64,000 nucleotides of DNA, from NCBI RefSeq assembly GCF_003751445.1, contig NZ_RJUU01000001.1, positions 687,001-751,000 of the forward strand, given 5' to 3'. This stretch comes from Streptomyces sp. 840.1 (lineage in GTDB: Bacteria; Actinomycetota; Actinomycetes; Streptomycetales; Streptomycetaceae). The translations under genes were made by a program, and so were the position numbers. Under the pieces are notes generated by a model. It did not search any database and was not told the origin of the DNA. It was given only the letters and a program-made list of their open reading frames with translations. This document shows, in pieces, positions 31,275-39,716 of the stretch; position 1 is the stretch's first letter; the number at the start of each line of letters is the position of its first letter.

Positions 31275-32600
31275 TCAACCCTGCGGGTGGACCCAGGCGT
31301 TGGGCTTGCACTTGATGTTGTCGATGTCGAGCGATTTGGTCTGCTGCTGCATCACCGGAGCGAGGGTGCCCGGCGTGCGGCAGCTCACATGGTTGTGCCC
31401 CAGCCGGTGACCCACCTCGTGGTTGATCAGCATCTGCCGGTAGGAGTAGAGCTTGTCCGGACCGAAGGTGGACGAGCCCTGGGCCCAGCGATAGGCGTTG
31501 ATCATCACGCGCTCGGTGGCGGCGGAGTCGCAGGAGACGTTGTCCACCGTCGTGTCCAGACCCGACTTCTCGCACCAGACCCCGGTGGTTCCCGGACTGG
31601 CCAGCGTGATCACGAAATCCGGATCGCCGGTGGAAATCCGTTCGAAGGTCATCGCGCCGTCGTGCGCCCAACTGCGTTCATCATTGAGGGTCTTCTGGAC
31701 CGCCTGGGCGAAGAGCGCGGAGTCGAGCCCGAGCCCCTTCTCGACATCGATCCGGTAGACGTACTTGCGCCCCTTGCCCGGAGCCTTCGCCGCCCCGGGT
31801 ACGGCCGTGAATTTCCCCGAGCCCTTGAGCTTCGGCGCCAGCGGATAGGCCTTGGCCATCTTCTGCTCGTACGAGAGGGGCTTGACCGCCACCTTGGGGG
31901 TGTTCCTGTCGTCGGACCGCGAGGTGCCGTCGGTGCCGTCCCGGTCGACTCCCGCCGCCTGTGCCTCGCCGGACCGGCCGCCGCTGTCGTGGGCGACCTG
32001 GCCGGCGACGACCACCGCGAGCACCGTGGTCACGGCGGCGGCCGCGATACCGGTGAACGTGCGGCCCCTGCCGCCCCTGGAGTCCTTGGGCGCGCCGTCC
32101 GCACTGTCCGGCGGCTGCTCGCCCCCGTCGCTGACGGGGCCGTGCGGATCGGCGGGGGCAACCCGCTCCGGCGCCGGGGTGGCGCGGGGCGGCCGGGCGG
32201 CCGGGGCGTCGAACGCCTCGACGAACTCCCTGCGCGGGCCCGGTATCAGCGGCTTGGTGCCGGTCCCCTGCGCGTTCCGCGGCGCCTGCGGTTGCTGCGG
32301 CGCCGACGCCTCGCCGGCGGTACGGCCGGGTTCGGTGCGGGACGGCGGGCCGGGGCGCCCGGCGGGTCCGGTGCCCCAGCCGCCGCCCGGTTCGCGTTGT
32401 TCGGGGTGGCCGCCGCGCACCTGGGGCGCGCCCTGGAACGGGGCGGGCCCATCGGGGGCCTGCGGCGCCTCGCCCGGCCGCCTGCGCCGGCCGTTGCCGG
32501 GTGCGGGGCGGGTGCCCTCTCGCCCGGCGCCCGGTTCCGCCGGGGCGGGCCCGGCCTCCGGCGCCTTGGCCTCAGGGCCCTTTCGACTGTGTCGTCCCAC
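31275..32600 (-). CDS. DUF3152 protein, membrane-anchored putative zinc protease
   Basis: A 441-residue protein. The first 230 or so residues are Pro/Gly/Arg-rich and probably disordered in the cytosol. A single membrane helix (TGIAAAAVTTVLAVVVAG) precedes the extracellular DUF3152 domain. That domain contains HEVGHRLGHNH, an exact HExxHxxGxxH metzincin zinc-binding motif, and several cysteines (WCEKSG, VSCDS, VSCRTPG, IKCKP) that could form disulfides. The GTG at 32600 follows GGGAG in the end of the upstream hydrolase gene, 8 bp after its stop. A much longer open frame continues upstream but is antisense-style GC noise over the hydrolase. Orthologue of the gene beside moeZ in mycobacteria (Rv3207c, from memory). 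Protease activity is inferred from the motif. Confidence 0.82.
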   Translation of the reverse strand: MGRHSRKGPEAKAPEAGPAPAEPGAGREGTRPAPGNGRRRRPGEAPQAPDGPAPFQGAPQVRGGHPEQREPGGGWGTGPAGRPGPPSRTEPGRTAGEASAPQQPQAPRNAQGTGTKPLIPGPRREFVEAFDAPAARPPRATPAPERVAPADPHGPVSDGGEQPPDSADGAPKDSRGGRGRTFTGIAAAAVTTVLAVVVAGQVAHDSGGRSGEAQAAGVDRDGTDGTSRSDDRNTPKVAVKPLSYEQKMAKAYPLAPKLKGSGKFTAVPGAAKAPGKGRKYVYRIDVEKGLGLDSALFAQAVQKTLNDERSWAHDGAMTFERISTGDPDFVITLASPGTTGVWCEKSGLDTTVDNVSCDSAATERVMINAYRWAQGSSTFGPDKLYSYRQMLINHEVGHRLGHNHVSCRTPGTLAPVMQQQTKSLDIDNIKCKPNAWVHPQG

Positions 32601-32608
32601 GCCCCGGA

Positions 32609-33574
32609 TCAGCTCCCGCCGTCTTCGTCGAGCAGTTCCCGGAACGCCTGGGCGACCGCCTCCGGGTACTCCATCATCGCCACGTGCCCCGCGTCGGGCA
32701 GTGTCAGCAGCCGCGAATCGCGGAAGGCCGCGGACGCCCTGCGTGCCATCCGGTACGAGACGAGCCGGTCCCGTCCGCCGTACACGAGCTGGGTCGGCGC
32801 GAGCACCCGCTCGGCCTGACGCCACAGCCCGTGCTGACCGCCCAGCGTGTAGGCATCGACGATGCCACGTGCCGAGCGCGCCATGGCGTCCCAGAAGTAC
32901 GGCAGTTCCAGCCGTCGCTCCATTTCGGCCACCGCCGCACTGAAGCCCGCCTCGGAGACGCGTGCCGGATCGCCGTAACAGAGTGCCATGACTCCGCGGG
33001 TGCGTTCTTCCGCGGTCCAGTCCCGGCTCATCCGCGCGAACAGGGACACGAGCCCCGGAACCGCGAGCAGGGCGGTCGGCGCGGCCGACAGCTGGACCCG
33101 GATCTCGGGGAGCGCGGGCGAGATCAGGGTCAGCGTGCGCACCAGGTCGGGGCGGACCGCCGCGACCCTGGTCGCCACCGCGCCGCCGAGGGAGTTGCCG
33201 AACAGGTGGACGGGCCCGCGCTCGCCCGCGTCCAGGAAGCGGATCACCGCGCGGGCGTGTCCGGTGACCGAGTAGTTGCCGTCGTCCGGGGGCGGGGAGT
33301 CCCCGAAGCCCGGCAGGTCGAGCGCCTCGCCGTCCACCACGTCCTGCAGCAGCGGCATCAGGGCCGACCAGTTCTGCGAGGAGCCGCCGAGCCCGTGGAC
33401 GTAGAGGGCGGGCGCCAGGTCCGTCCGCTCCGGGGGCCGCGATCGGACGTTCAGCGTGAGTCCGGCCAGCGTGACGGAGCGGAGTCTCTCGCCCTCCGCG
33501 ACCCTGACGGCGCTCACCGTGGGGGCCGCCGCTGCGGCGGCGGCCCGGACTCCCGGCAGCTCGGTCGAAGACAT
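32609..33574 (-). CDS. alpha/beta-hydrolase
   Basis: A 321-residue hydrolase with the classical fold. YVHGLGGSSQNWSALMPLLQ gives the HG oxyanion region, DLPGFGDS follows strand 4, and the nucleophile elbow is GNSLGGAVA (Ser). The acid lies near YGGRDRLVS and the His is in LPDAGHVAMMEYPEAVA. No signal peptide, though residues 10-20 form an alanine run. Probably a lipase, esterase or related cytosolic enzyme. It is followed 8 bp later by the DUF3152 gene, so the pair form an operon. Substrate unknown. Confidence 0.85.
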   Translation of the reverse strand: MSSTELPGVRAAAAAAAPTVSAVRVAEGERLRSVTLAGLTLNVRSRPPERTDLAPALYVHGLGGSSQNWSALMPLLQDVVDGEALDLPGFGDSPPPDDGNYSVTGHARAVIRFLDAGERGPVHLFGNSLGGAVATRVAAVRPDLVRTLTLISPALPEIRVQLSAAPTALLAVPGLVSLFARMSRDWTAEERTRGVMALCYGDPARVSEAGFSAAVAEMERRLELPYFWDAMARSARGIVDAYTLGGQHGLWRQAERVLAPTQLVYGGRDRLVSYRMARRASAAFRDSRLLTLPDAGHVAMMEYPEAVAQAFRELLDEDGGS

Positions 33575-33684
33575 GTGGCAATGTTACGAGACGATCACAC
33601 CGCGATTCATGTGTTCGCCGTCACACACCGCATAGCGGCATCGGGTCCGTACTCCTAGGCTCGGAGGCAAGGAAGGGAGTCACC

Positions 33685-33900
33685 ATGACGGTCGACCCCA
33701 GTGACCCGGAGTCCTTCGAGGGCGTCCAGCCCGACGGACCCGGCCAGGAGACACCCGAGGCGGACGCCGCCGAGCAGCAGGCGGAGCTGCGCCCCGAGAG
33801 CGACGAACCGCTGACGGAAGTCGACCGGAACCGTGCGAACGAGGCGGACGCGGCGGAACAGGCCCGCGTCGTCACGCACGACGAGGACGATTACCGCTGA
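33685..33900 (+). CDS. small acidic hypothetical protein
   Basis: A 71-residue protein very rich in Asp, Glu and Ala (VTHDEDDYR at its end), with no hydrophobic or cysteine-containing stretch and likely disordered. The ATG follows GGAAGGGAG at good spacing, which supports real translation. It lies alone between the divergent hydrolase gene and the TetR gene. No family recognised. Confidence 0.6.
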   Translation: MTVDPSDPESFEGVQPDGPGQETPEADAAEQQAELRPESDEPLTEVDRNRANEADAAEQARVVTHDEDDYR

Positions 33901-34069
33901 TACGTCCTGCTATACGGCACAGGTCAAGGGGAACTGTGGCTACCGCGGGCGTCCGGTCCGTGAAATTCTGCGTCCGCGCCGCGCGTACCCGGGTTACCCG
34001 AAAGTACGATGGCGGTACGGCGCAGCGAGTACGGAACGGTTGTGCCGGAACACGAATTTGGGAGGCGGC

Positions 34070-34711
34070 GTGACAGCCATCGAGCAGACCGAGGCGGCGC
34101 GCCCGCGGGGCACTCGCCTGCCGCGTCGCGCCCGACGCAATCAGCTCCTGGGCGCCGCCCAGGAGGTCTTCGTCGCGCAGGGCTACCACTCCGCCGCGAT
34201 GGACGACATCGCGGAGCGGGCCGGGGTCAGCAAGCCGGTGCTCTACCAGCACTTCCCGGGCAAGCTGGAGCTCTACCTGGCCCTGCTCGACCAGCACTGC
34301 GAGTCGCTGCTCCAGTCGGTCCGCACGGCGCTCGCGTCGACGACCGACAACAAGCTGCGCGTGGCCGCGACGATGGACGCCTACTTCGCGTACGTCGAGG
34401 ACGAGGGCGGCGCCTTCCGGCTGGTCTTCGAGTCCGACCTCACCAACGAGCCCGCCGTGCGCGAGCGGGTGGACCGGGTCTCGCTCCAGTGCGCCGAGGC
34501 GATCTCCGACGTGATCGCCGGTGACACGGGGCTGTCCAAGGACGAGTCCATGCTGCTCGCCGTGGGCCTGGGCGGGGTGTCCCAGGTGGTCGCCCGCTAC
34601 TGGCTCTCCAGCCGGTCCGCCATCCCGCGCGACACCGCGGTCCAGCTGCTCACCTCGCTGGCCTGGCGGGGCATCGCGGGCTTCCCGCTGCACGGCATCG
34701 ACCAGCACTGA
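34070..34711 (+). CDS. TetR-family transcriptional regulator
   Basis: A 213-residue TetR regulator. The N-terminal helix-turn-helix spans about residues 20-66 (NQLLGAAQEVFVAQGYHSAA, then MDDIAERAGVSKPVLYQHFP). The C-terminal ligand domain includes FRLVFESDLTNEPAVRERV. The GTG at 34070 follows GGGAGG. A -10-like TACGAT (34005-34010) and a CGGGT-T-ACCCG inverted repeat just upstream could be an autoregulatory site. It corresponds by position and type to mycobacterial Rv3208, next to the DUF3107 gene, so it belongs to the conserved block. Targets unknown; lipid or cell-envelope genes are a guess. Confidence 0.88.
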   Translation: MTAIEQTEAARPRGTRLPRRARRNQLLGAAQEVFVAQGYHSAAMDDIAERAGVSKPVLYQHFPGKLELYLALLDQHCESLLQSVRTALASTTDNKLRVAATMDAYFAYVEDEGGAFRLVFESDLTNEPAVRERVDRVSLQCAEAISDVIAGDTGLSKDESMLLAVGLGGVSQVVARYWLSSRSAIPRDTAVQLLTSLAWRGIAGFPLHGIDQH

Positions 34712-34843
34712 GCGGGGCGGCCGGCGCCCGTGTTCGCTGCGGGCGTTGCCCGCCGACCCCTGGTCACCGTCCGCAGCGGGCTAATGTGTGCTGCGTACGG
34801 CGCGGTTCACCGCGCAGGGACTGACCGTCGGAGGGACATAGCC

Positions 34844-35071
34844 GTGGAGGTCAAGATCGGGGTGCAGCACACGCCCCGGGAGATCGTTCTGGAGAGCGGG
34901 CTTTCCGCCGAAGAGGTCGAGAGCGCGGTTTCCGAGGCTCTCGCCGGCAAGGCGCAGCTGCTCAGCCTCACGGACGAGAAGGGCCGCAAGGTCCTGGTGC
35001 CGGCCGACCGGATCGCCTACGTGGAGATCGGCGAGCCCAGCACGCGACGGGTGGGGTTCGGCGCCCTCTAG
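34844..35071 (+). CDS. DUF3107 family protein (TB9.4-like)
   Basis: A 75-residue protein of the actinobacterial DUF3107 family. It opens MEVKIGVQHTPREIVLES and ends YVEIGEPSTRRVGFG, both characteristic. Predicted alpha/beta fold with no catalytic motif. The GTG at 34844 follows GGAGGGACATAGCC. A -10-like TAATGT lies at 34782-34787. The mycobacterial homologue is encoded next to the same TetR gene. A strong terminator follows immediately. Function unknown. Confidence 0.88.
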   Translation: MEVKIGVQHTPREIVLESGLSAEEVESAVSEALAGKAQLLSLTDEKGRKVLVPADRIAYVEIGEPSTRRVGFGAL

Positions 35072-35094
35072 AGGCGCGCACGGACACAGAGACC

Positions 35095-35140
35095 GCGGAA
35101 AGCGGCCCGGCGGGGATTCCCCCGCCGGGCCGCTTTCCGC
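35095..35140. terminator. perfect 21-bp hairpin after the DUF3107 gene
   Basis: GCGGAAAGCGGCC... (35095-35115) pairs exactly with 35120-35140 around ATTC, 23 bp after the DUF3107 stop. Strongest terminator in the window. Confidence 0.85.
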
Positions 35141-35331
35141 TGTGCCCGGGGTGCGAGCCCGAGCAGGACCGTCCCGTGCGACGGCGGCCGTTCATGTACG
35201 GCAGTCGAACTTCTGTGCGTTCCTGTGCGACGCCTGGGCGAAGCCTGTCCGCCGGGGGATTGCGTTCCGCGGCCCGGGGGTAGTACCGCGTAGACCGAAT
35301 TGCCCGCCCCGTACCTGCGAGGTGATCGTCT

Positions 35332-35601
35332 GTGATCTTGGAAACCCTGGGCTCCGTCGTGCTCGGACTCGCCCTCTCCTGGGCGGCCCTGCGCTCCCTG
35401 TCGCCCCGCCTCCCGTCCCGCCGGGCCGTCTTCGGCACCGGAGCGCTGGGGGCCCTGTTCGGCCTGTATCTGATGCACTCGGTGCTGGGCCCCGGCCACT
35501 CGGCGGCGACGCTGATCGGCGCGGCGCTCATCTCCGCGGTGACGGTGTCCCTGCTGATCCGGCCGCGCAGCCGCCGGATCAACCGGTCGGCGGCCGCCTG
35601 A
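35332..35601 (+). CDS. small membrane protein, unknown
   Basis: An 89-residue protein with three hydrophobic segments (about residues 1-18, 33-50, 57-77) and a basic C-terminus (RPRSRRINRS), which should be cytosolic. The GTG at 35332 follows GAGGTGATC. It is convergent with the ferritin-like gene, only 16 bp apart. No family recognised; the hydrophobic pattern and ribosome site argue that it is real. Confidence 0.65.
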   Translation: MILETLGSVVLGLALSWAALRSLSPRLPSRRAVFGTGALGALFGLYLMHSVLGPGHSAATLIGAALISAVTVSLLIRPRSRRINRSAAA

Positions 35602-35617
35602 CACCGCGGGGGCGGCG

Positions 35618-36352
35618 CTACGCCGCAAGCCCCAGGGTGGCCATCCGCTTGGTGTGCGCCTCGGTGATCCGCGAGAACATCCGGCCGACCTCGGCCAGAT
35701 CGAAGCCGTCGGCCACCCCGCCCACCAGCATGGTGGACAGCGCGTCGCGGTCGGCCACCACGCGCTGCGCCTGCGAGAGCGCCTCGCCCATCAGCCTGCG
35801 CGCCCACAGCGCGAGCCGGCCGCCGAGCCTCGGGTCGGCCTCGATCGCGGCGCGCACCTTCTCGACGGCGAAGTTGCCGTGTCCGGTGTCGTCGAGGACG
35901 GCGAGCACCAGGGAACGGGTGTCCGAATCGAGCCGGGCCGCGACCTCACGGTAGAAGTCACTGGCGATCGAGTCACCGACATAGGCCTTGACCAGGCCTT
36001 CCAGCCAGTCGGACGGCGCGGTCTGGCGGTGGAAGTCGTCGAGCGCCTTGGCGAACGGCTCCATCGCGGCGGTCGGCTCCACCTCGATCGCCGTCAGCCG
36101 GTCGGTCAGCCGCTCGAAGTGGTGGAACTCCGCGGACGCCATCTTCGCCAGGGCCGCCTTGTCACCCAGCGTCGGCGCGAGTTTCGCGTCCTCGGCGAGC
36201 CGCTCGAAGGCCGCCAGCTCCCCGTAGGCGAGTGCTCCCAGCAGGTCCACGACGGCGGCGCGGTACTGCGGCTCCGTGGCCGCGGTGGCCCAGTCCTGGT
36301 CGGCAATTCGGGTGGATGCGGGGGTTTCCGTGGCGTTGTCAGGCGTCTCCAT
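35618..36352 (-). CDS. ferritin-like fold protein (MiaE-like, PF13794)
   Basis: A 244-residue all-helical protein of the actinobacterial ferritin-like family related to MiaE tRNA hydroxylase. Candidate di-iron ligands are the Glu in AYGELAAFERL, the ExxH-type ASAEFHHFERL, and later DSIASDFYREV and DDTGHGNFAVEKV. The ATG at 36352 is chosen because it begins the conserved part; a longer frame to 36412 lacks support. In mycobacteria the homologue lies next to rhlE as here (divergent). Enzymatic role unproven; oxidative tRNA or lipid chemistry is possible. Confidence 0.75.
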   Translation of the reverse strand: METPDNATETPASTRIADQDWATAATEPQYRAAVVDLLGALAYGELAAFERLAEDAKLAPTLGDKAALAKMASAEFHHFERLTDRLTAIEVEPTAAMEPFAKALDDFHRQTAPSDWLEGLVKAYVGDSIASDFYREVAARLDSDTRSLVLAVLDDTGHGNFAVEKVRAAIEADPRLGGRLALWARRLMGEALSQAQRVVADRDALSTMLVGGVADGFDLAEVGRMFSRITEAHTKRMATLGLAA

Positions 36353-36737
36353 GGAGCGCAGAATAGCCCGCCCGCCGGGGGGTGGACGGGTCCGCCCGCA
36401 GACTGACGTCACACCGTTCCGATGAATTCGCCCAACACAGATGCGCGAATCCGGGGTACAGTGGTATTGCGCTTACTGAGCATTTTGCAACTGCTCGTGG
36501 CGCGAAATTGAATGAGGATGCCCGGTCGGTGGCCCGATCGGCTCCGACCCGACAGCCCTCCACGCGAGGCGTACGCCACGTACGACCGCAGATGAGGGGC
36601 CCCCTCAGCGGCACGAGCGCTCGAGCGACGGCAGTGGTCCCGCGCCACCCGGCCCATCCACGGCCGGATGACCAACCCCGGCACGGTACGACCCCCTTCG
36701 TTCGCCTCGGACCGCGTTTCACAGAAGAGGCAATACC
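36353..36737 (+). other. 385-bp divergent region and long 5' leader of the DEAD-box gene
   Basis: No gene. A -10-like TACAGT lies near 36458-36463, which would give a leader of about 270 nt for the helicase mRNA. Small hairpins are visible (GAGCA...TGCTC near 36478-36496; TGAGGGG-C-CCCCTCA near 36590-36606). The region is lower in GC than its surroundings. Long leaders are common for cold-responsive RNA helicase genes; that role here is a guess. Confidence 0.5.
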
Positions 36738-38738
36738 CTGACTACGTTCCGAGACCTCGGGATTCTTCCCGAGACGGCCGAGGCCCTTGAGTCCGTCGGC
36801 ATCATGTCCCCCTTCCCCATCCAGGAGATGACGCTCCCCGTAGCGCTCTCCGGCTCCGATGTCATCGGGCAGGCCAAGACCGGCACCGGCAAGACGCTCG
36901 GTTTCGGGCTGCCGCTGCTCGAGCGCGTCACCGTCCCCGCGGACGTCGAGGCGGGCCGGGCCGCGCCCGAGAAGCTCACCGACGCGCCGCAGGCACTGAT
37001 CGTCGTCCCCACCCGCGAGCTGTGCCAGCAGGTCACCAACGACCTCCAGACCGCCGGCAAGGTCCGTAACGTCCGCGTTCTCGCGATCTACGGCGGCCGG
37101 GCGTACGAGCCCCAGGTCGAGGCCCTCAAGAAGGGCGTCGACGTCGTCGTCGGCACCCCGGGCCGGCTGCTCGACCTGGCGGGCCAGCGCAAGCTCGACC
37201 TGTCGCACATCCGCGTCCTCGTCCTCGACGAGGCCGACGAGATGCTGGACCTGGGCTTCCTGCCCGACGTCGAGCGCATCATCACGATGCTGCCGGCCAA
37301 GCGGCAGACCATGCTGTTCTCCGCGACCATGCCGGGCGCGGTCATCAGCCTCGCCCGTCGCTACATGTCGCAGCCGACGCACATCAACGCCACCTCGCCC
37401 GACGACGAGGGCACCACGGTCAAGAACACCGCGCAGTACGTCTACCGCGCGCACAACATGGACAAGCCGGAGATGGTCTCCCGCATCCTCCAGGCCAACG
37501 GCCGCGGACTCGCGATGATCTTCTGCCGCACCAAGCGCACCGCGGCCGACATCGCCGAGCAGCTGGAGAAGCGCGGATTCGCCTCCGGCGCCGTCCACGG
37601 CGACCTGGGCCAGGGCGCCCGCGAGCAGGCGCTGCGCGCCTTCCGCAACGGCAAGGTGGACGTCCTCGTCTGCACCGACGTCGCGGCCCGCGGTATCGAT
37701 GTCGAGGGTGTCACCCACGTCATCAACTACCAGTCCCCCGAGGACGAGAAGACCTACCTGCACCGCATCGGCCGCACCGGCCGCGCGGGCGCCAAGGGCA
37801 TCGCGATCACGCTGGTCGACTGGGACGACATCCCGCGCTGGCAGCTGATCAACAAGGCGCTCGACCTGAAGTTCCCGGACCCGCCGGAGACGTACTCCAC
37901 CTCCCCGCACCTGTACGAGGAGCTGGACATCCCGGCCGGCACCAAGGGTGTCCTGCCGCGCACCGAACGCACCCGCGCCGGTCTGCGGGCCGAGGAGATC
38001 GAGGACCTCGGGGAGACGGGCGGCCGCGGCCGCAAGTCCGCCCCCGCCGCCGCGGCACCCGCCGTCCGCGAGGAGCGCCCCCCGCGCACGCCGCGTCAGC
38101 GCCGTCGCACCCGGGGCGGTTCCGCCGCCGAGGAGAGCGCCGCCACGGTGCCCGCACCGGCAGCTGAGGCCGTCGAGGCTCCCGCCGCCACCGAAGCCCC
38201 CGCCGAGGCGCGCACGCCGCGCCGGCGTCGTCGCGGCCGCGTCAACACCCCGGACGCCGCGGCCGAGGCCGCGGTGGAGACGGTGCAGGCCGCCCCGGTC
38301 GTCGTCATCGACACCGAGCCCGAGCCCGTGGTGAAGACCCGGACCAGGGCCTCCAGGGCCAAGGCCGATGTCACCGTCGAGGTGGCGGCCGAGGCGGTGC
38401 CCGCGGCGAAGCCGCGTCGCAGCCGCGCCCGGGTCGCGAAGCCGGTGACGGAGGAGGTCGACTTCCAGACCGCCCCCGTGGCCGAGCCCGCCGCCGAGGC
38501 CACGACGGTGACCAAGCCGCGCCGCCGCGCCCGGGTCATCAAGCCGGCCGAGGACGAGGTCGACTTCCAGATCGCGCCGATCGCCGAGCCGGAGAACGAC
38601 AGCAGGCCGCGTCGTCGCACCCGCGCCGCCGCCAAGCCGAAGACGGAGGCCGTGGCGGACGCCCCGGTCACCGAGGGCGAGGCCAAGCCGCGCCGGCGCC
38701 GGGCACCCCGGGCGGCCGCCGCGAAGACCGAGGGCTGA
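36738..38738 (+). CDS. rhlE: DEAD-box RNA helicase, RhlE-like, probable CTG start
   Basis: A 666-residue RNA helicase. Motifs in order: F4/Q29 of the Q-motif region (TTFRDLG ... SPFPIQ), AKTGTGKT, PTREL, TPGR, DEAD in VLDEADEM, SAT, HGDLGQG, TDVAARGID, HRIGRTGRAG. After residue 400 a tail of about 240 residues contains at least six Arg-rich clusters (RQRRRTRGG, PRRRRRGR, KPRRRAR), probably RNA-binding. No ATG, GTG or TTG lies between the upstream in-frame stop (36669) and the ATG at 36804, which would delete the conserved F4. CTG at 36738 follows AGAGG by 7 nt and restores the full Q-motif. RhlE by position beside the ferritin-like gene. Likely roles: mRNA decay or ribosome assembly at low temperature. 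Confidence 0.9.
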   Translation: MTTFRDLGILPETAEALESVGIMSPFPIQEMTLPVALSGSDVIGQAKTGTGKTLGFGLPLLERVTVPADVEAGRAAPEKLTDAPQALIVVPTRELCQQVTNDLQTAGKVRNVRVLAIYGGRAYEPQVEALKKGVDVVVGTPGRLLDLAGQRKLDLSHIRVLVLDEADEMLDLGFLPDVERIITMLPAKRQTMLFSATMPGAVISLARRYMSQPTHINATSPDDEGTTVKNTAQYVYRAHNMDKPEMVSRILQANGRGLAMIFCRTKRTAADIAEQLEKRGFASGAVHGDLGQGAREQALRAFRNGKVDVLVCTDVAARGIDVEGVTHVINYQSPEDEKTYLHRIGRTGRAGAKGIAITLVDWDDIPRWQLINKALDLKFPDPPETYSTSPHLYEELDIPAGTKGVLPRTERTRAGLRAEEIEDLGETGGRGRKSAPAAAAPAVREERPPRTPRQRRRTRGGSAAEESAATVPAPAAEAVEAPAATEAPAEARTPRRRRRGRVNTPDAAAEAAVETVQAAPVVVIDTEPEPVVKTRTRASRAKADVTVEVAAEAVPAAKPRRSRARVAKPVTEEVDFQTAPVAEPAAEATTVTKPRRRARVIKPAEDEVDFQIAPIAEPENDSRPRRRTRAAAKPKTEAVADAPVTEGEAKPRRRRAPRAAAAKTEG

Positions 38739-38779
38739 GAACGACAGCTGAGACCGGCGCCCGAGCGCGCCGGGTGTGT

Positions 38780-38819
38780 GCCCGACGGGCCCGAGGGATC
38801 CCCCTCGGGCCCGTCGGGC
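38780..38819. terminator. perfect 18-bp hairpin after the DEAD-box gene
   Basis: Arms 38780-38797 and 38802-38819 are fully complementary around ATCC. Confidence 0.85.
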
Positions 38820-38842
38820 GTTGTACGGCATAACCTCCTCCC

Positions 38843-39688
38843 ATGAGCCGGCCACCCACCTTCGTCCCGCCGCCCTGCACCCGGGCCCGTACGCTGCACA
38901 CCGCGCGCGGCGACTTCGCCGTCCTGGACGCGTCCCCGCGTACCGCACCGCGCGGCACCGCGCTCCTGCTGCCCGGCTTCACCGGCAGCAAGGAGGACTT
39001 CATCGCGATGCTGGAACCACTGGCGGACGCCGGGTACCGCGCGGTCGCCGTCGACGGGCGCGGGCAGTACGAGAGCGAGGGGACGGATCGCCAGGAGTCC
39101 TACGCGCAGGCGGAGTTGGCGCGCGACGCACTCGCGCAGACGGCCGCGCTCGGCCTCGGTGACGGCGGCGTCCACCTGCTCGGGCACTCGCTCGGCGGGC
39201 TGGTCGCACGCGCCGCGGCCATCCTGGATCCGGCACCGTTCCGCTCGCTGACCCTGATGTCGTCCGGGCCCGCGCAGGTCGTCGAGGCCCAGCAGATCAA
39301 GGCGAAGATCCTGGGTGACGCGCTCGCGACCATGAGCATGGACCGGGTCTGGGAGGCCATGCGCGCCTTCGACCCGCCCGCGGAGGCCGAGACGGGCGGC
39401 GAGGACCTGCGGCGGCGCTGGATGCGCCACCGCCCCGCCCAGCTGATCGCCACCGGCCGCCAGCTCGCCACCGAGCCCGACCGGGTGGCCGAGGTCGCCG
39501 CCACCGGACTGCCGGTCCACGTCGTCTCCGGCGAGCGCGACGACGTCTGGCCGGTCCCCCTGCTCGACGAGATGGCCGGGCGGCTGGGCGCCCGCCGGAC
39601 CCGGATCGAGGGCGCCGAGCACTCCCCCAACACGGACCGGCCGGAGCCGACGGCGGCCGCCCTGGTCTCCTTCTGGGACAGCCTGTAG
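38843..39688 (+). CDS. alpha/beta-hydrolase
   Basis: A 281-residue hydrolase: LLLPGFTGSKEDFIAMLEPL, DGRGQYES, the nucleophile elbow GHSLGGLVA, an acidic residue in VSGERDDVWP and His in EGAEHSPNTDRPE. No signal peptide. The ATG has no Shine-Dalgarno; TAACCT (38831-38836) lies 6 nt before it, fitting a leaderless transcript starting at the A. It stands between two terminator-like regions as a single-gene unit, convergent with the NYN gene. Substrate unknown. Confidence 0.85.
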   Translation: MSRPPTFVPPPCTRARTLHTARGDFAVLDASPRTAPRGTALLLPGFTGSKEDFIAMLEPLADAGYRAVAVDGRGQYESEGTDRQESYAQAELARDALAQTAALGLGDGGVHLLGHSLGGLVARAAAILDPAPFRSLTLMSSGPAQVVEAQQIKAKILGDALATMSMDRVWEAMRAFDPPAEAETGGEDLRRRWMRHRPAQLIATGRQLATEPDRVAEVAATGLPVHVVSGERDDVWPVPLLDEMAGRLGARRTRIEGAEHSPNTDRPEPTAAALVSFWDSL

Positions 39689-39716
39689 CCGAGGGCGCCG
39701 CGGCCCCGGCCCCCGC

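Noticed and set aside
31275..33581. A 768-codon frame as one DUF3152 protein
   Set aside because: The upstream half is out of frame over the alpha/beta-hydrolase gene, which has clear motifs; a GTG with ribosome site at 32600 is better.
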